A stretch of 64,000 nt of DNA from Eutypa lata (taxonomy: Eukaryota > Ascomycota > Sordariomycetes > Xylariales > Diatrypaceae), in the NCBI GenBank assembly GCA_022661535.1, contig JAKULF010000003.1, positions 2,108,001 to 2,172,000 on the forward strand. Reading direction: 5' to 3'. Below, in pieces: positions 61,566-64,000 of this stretch. The notes beneath the pieces are model-generated. The model saw nothing but the letters and a program-made list of their open reading frames with translations, ran no database searches and was not told where the DNA came from. A program made the translations under genes and the position numbers. The stretch's first letter is position 1. Each line of letters begins with the position of its first letter.

Positions 61566-63226
61566 ATGAGCGCCCCAAGGATGCTTAGAGAATCTGATCC
61601 CGAGAAATTAATATCCCAAGTTGTTGGGAATAAGCAAGCCGAAGTGGCCGATGAAGCCCCTGATGGCGGGCTTGCTGCTTGGTCGGTGGTGTTGGGGGCT
61701 TGGTGTGCTCTGTTCTGCAGTTTCGGATGGATCAATAGTATGAACCTCGCTCGGAATCCCAATTAGATCAAGAAGCAAGTACTAATATATGAAAACGTAG
61801 GCATCGGGACCTTCCAGAACTACTACGAATCAGATCTATTAAAGCAATACTCGGCTAGCGCCATCTCCTGGATCCCTTCGCTGCAAATATTCTTCATGTA
61901 CGCCATGGTATGAGAAAATCCGAATCTGACAGCACTATCAAGTCTAGAAAGCAGACTACTCACTATAAAAACCCCATAGGGCCCGATCCCAGGCTACGTC
62001 TTCGACCACTACGGACCCCGCAATCTCCTAATAATCGGTTCTTTCCTTCACGTCTTCGGGCTAATGATGGCTTCAATCTCAACCCAATTCTACCATATCC
62101 TACTATCGCAGGGTATATGCAGCGCCATCGGCGTATCGCTCATATTCCAGCCGGCCAACGGCGTGATCCCGGGCTGGTTCGACAAGAGGCGAGGCGCTGC
62201 CTACGGCATCATGACGAGCGGGTCTAGCGTCGGAGGGATCGTATTTCCCATCATGATAGAGCGTCTGATCAGGAGCGTCGGCTTCGGGTGGGCCCTGCGC
62301 GCCGCCGCCTTCCTCATCCTCGGCCTCCTGCTCGTCGCCAACTTGACGATCCGCTCTCGCCTTCCTCCCGCGCCGCAAAATCTCGGCTCCGACGCACTGA
62401 TACAACCATTCAAGGCTGTCGATATGATGTTGCTCGTGGGCGGTTTCGTGCTGCTCACGTTTGGTATCTTCATACCTATTAACTTCCTCATTGTAGAAGG
62501 TATCGCCACGGGCGGCGTGAGTCCGGATTTGGCGCAGTATTTGATTCCCATTCTTAATGCTGGCAGGTAAGTTAATATAACAACCTCTGTACCCTTCTGT
62601 CGGTGAGTTTAAAGGGCTAACACATGCAACCCATTCATAGCTTATTCGGCCGCCTCAGCGCTGGCGCATCGGCAGACTTCTTCGGACCATACAACGTCTT
62701 TATCGGCGTCTGTTACCTCGCGGGGATCATGATCCTAGCGCTAGTAAGCAATTCTTGTATTTATTTTCGCCCCTGTGCGCCTAGATTCAGTGCTTGAAAT
62801 CACTGGAAGGGGCATATTTGGGAGTGATAACTTCCGAACGATTCCCACCCCTCGCTAAGATGCCTATAAAGAAGTAATTGCTAACTCCATTTGCTGCAGT
62901 GGATCCCCACCTCCACAACAGCAGCAACTATCGTATTTGCCGTCATCTTCGGCTTCGCATCGGGCGCGTACGTCTCTCTGGCCGCCCCTTGCGTTGTCCA
63001 AATCTCGCCCTTCCAGCAGATCGGCTACCGCCTCGGCCTCGTCTTCTTGTTCTCCTCGATCGCCGGCTTGACGACGAGTCCGATTGCCGGTGGGATCCTG
63101 GCGGCGAATAATGGGTCGTGGTTGCAGGTCAAGATTTTTGCCGGTGTGCTGACGCTGGCGGGGACGACTCTGGTCCTCGGTGCGAGACTATACCGGACAG
63201 GACCGAAGTTGATTGCTGTTTCCTAA
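61566..63226 (+). CDS. MFS monocarboxylate/riboflavin-type transporter, 5 exons
   Basis: A plasma-membrane transporter of the monocarboxylate porter (MCT/MCH) family. Exons 61566-61737, 61801-61907, 61980-62566, 62641-62743 and 62900-63226 give 431 aa with GT-AG introns. Family signatures are [14 protein letters not shown] before helix 1, GTFQNYY after it, [14 protein letters not shown] in the loop after helix 2, and [20 protein letters not shown] in helices 4-5. Fungal relatives import riboflavin, carboxylates or export metabolites, so the substrate is open. It is tail-to-tail with a transcription-factor gene 300 bp further on. Confidence 0.9.
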
Positions 63227-63530
63227 GGGTGAAGTTTTTAGACGTGATGGATCGGATGCAAGTCTGCGAGCACTTTTCGATTAGAGAATCACCCAATTGG
63301 GGATTCAGCTGATAGCCTACGAGGCTTGATGAATAGATATCAAATATAAAACATGTATGTACACGGTACTTTGTGCAGTCCAACACATACATACATACAA
63401 ACGACCTCCAATATATAAATCCGTGAAGCATTCAACCGTTGAAATTTAGGTAAAAGCTCACTTAGGAGTTTTTTCTTTCTTACAACCTGAACTCCAAGCT
63501 GCTATGACTCTCCACCAGCCATGATAAGAT
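63227..63530. other. convergent 3' intergenic region
   Basis: About 300 bp between two convergent stop codons; it holds both 3' ends. A short CATACATACATA run lies near 63388. Confidence 0.5.
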
Positions 63531-64000
63531 CTAAAACCCGGTGGAATATCCACCCCAGTCCGGGAAACAAATAGAGTCAAAGTCCCAAGACAAGTCATCA
63601 GGGAACATGAACGCCATATCGGTAGCGTCAAGAAACCCCCGATCAAGCTGCGGCTGCTGTAAATCCGCCACCATTATCATTGGAGCCTGTTGTTGAGGAT
63701 GCACATCCACGTCAACTGCCGTCGGCGGCACCGCCATGCGCTTAAAAGTCCGTCGCCGGATATCAGCGGCCTTCTCCCTCAGCTTCCACAACACATTCCA
63801 CTTAGACCCAGGGGTGGGCCAGCCCCTTGTCTCGATAAGGAAAAATAAGTTATCAACAACAGCCCAAGCCCTATCGGCGCCCTGCGCGCCAGGCCTCGCG
63901 CATAAGTGCCATAGCGCGTAGGTGAGTAAGTGGTAGTCGGCGAAGGTGGAGAACAGCCACTGGAAGTTTCTGAGCAGCTCGTCCGTCCTCATCTCGACGC
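63531..64000 (-). CDS. fungal transcription factor, C-terminal part (runs off window)
   Basis: The frame is open to the right edge, so only the last 156 or so residues are seen. The fragment reads like the end of a fungal-specific transcription-factor middle region (LLTYALWHLCARPG, AWAVVDNLFFLIETRGWP, WNVLWKLREKAADIRRR). It is followed by a short linker and an acidic, aromatic tail (AFMFPDDLSWDFDSI) typical of an activation segment. The zinc cluster would lie beyond 64000. It could regulate the neighbouring MFS transporter; this is inference from position. Confidence 0.75.
   Translation of the reverse strand, partial: VEMRTDELLRNFQWLFSTFADYHLLTYALWHLCARPGAQGADRAWAVVDNLFFLIETRGWPTPGSKWNVLWKLREKAADIRRRTFKRMAVPPTAVDVDVHPQQQAPMIMVADLQQPQLDRGFLDATDMAFMFPDDLSWDFDSICFPDWGGYSTGF

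Noticed and set aside
1..64000. CRISPR arrays, rRNA, telomere repeats
   Set aside because: No regularly spaced palindromic repeats, no rRNA core sequence and no TTAGGG runs were seen; CRISPR is not expected in a fungal nuclear genome.

Overview
The window looks like nuclear DNA of a filamentous ascomycete (Pezizomycotina). Genes are split by short introns of about 50-110 nt with GTAAGT-like donors. The families present are typical of such fungi: Zn2Cys6 regulators, a highly reducing polyketide synthase, sugar porters, GH3 and GH32 enzymes, and a tricalbin. G+C-balanced gene blocks are interrupted by almost pure A+T islands carrying the mark of repeat-induced point mutation (RIP). The species cannot be fixed from the sequence.

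Layout. 1-12080 is an extreme A+T island with no readable gene. 12081-14473 is gene-free. 14474-15484 (-) is a kinase-like protein. 16463-18394 (-) is an eight-exon sugar porter, divergent from a cytosolic sulfatase at 19443-20999 (+), which is followed by a regulator with two Zn2Cys6 clusters at 21627-23854 (+). 23855-26607 is a second A+T island. Its left part is a compact LTR-like element: one terminal repeat is intact, the other is RIP-mutated, and a Gag zinc knuckle lies between them. Its right part holds an inverted repeat. 26608-34339 (-) is an eight-exon, 2423-aa HR-PKS (KS-AT-DH-cMT*-ER-KR-ACP) whose C-methyltransferase looks dead. A 2.1 kb gene-poor stretch leads to a small two-exon gene (36482-36860, -) and a secreted GH3 beta-glucosidase (36967-39565, -). 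40766-45477 (-) is a tricalbin with an SMP domain and C2 domains. After 3.4 kb without a convincing gene come a hypothetical protein (48912-49745, +), a GH32 fructosyltransferase/invertase (50736-52642, +), a Dal5-type permease (53170-55326, -) divergent from an Fe(II)/2-oxoglutarate dioxygenase (55917-57284, +), an eight-cysteine secreted protein (58729-59100, -), a monocarboxylate-type MFS transporter (61566-63226, +), and the C-terminal part of a fungal transcription factor running off the right edge (63531-64000, -).

How the genes may work together (inference). Two divergent enzyme/transporter pairs, sulfatase with sugar porter and TauD-type dioxygenase with Dal5-type permease, look like nutrient-scavenging modules, possibly for organic sulfur. 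GH3 and GH32 serve extracellular sugar use. The PKS sits against a RIP island with no recognisable tailoring enzymes beside it, so it is either a solo PKS or the remains of a cluster. Exon joins were worked out by hand. For the porter, PKS, GH3, tricalbin, permease, dioxygenase, MCT and GH32 the exon lengths sum to whole codons without internal stops.
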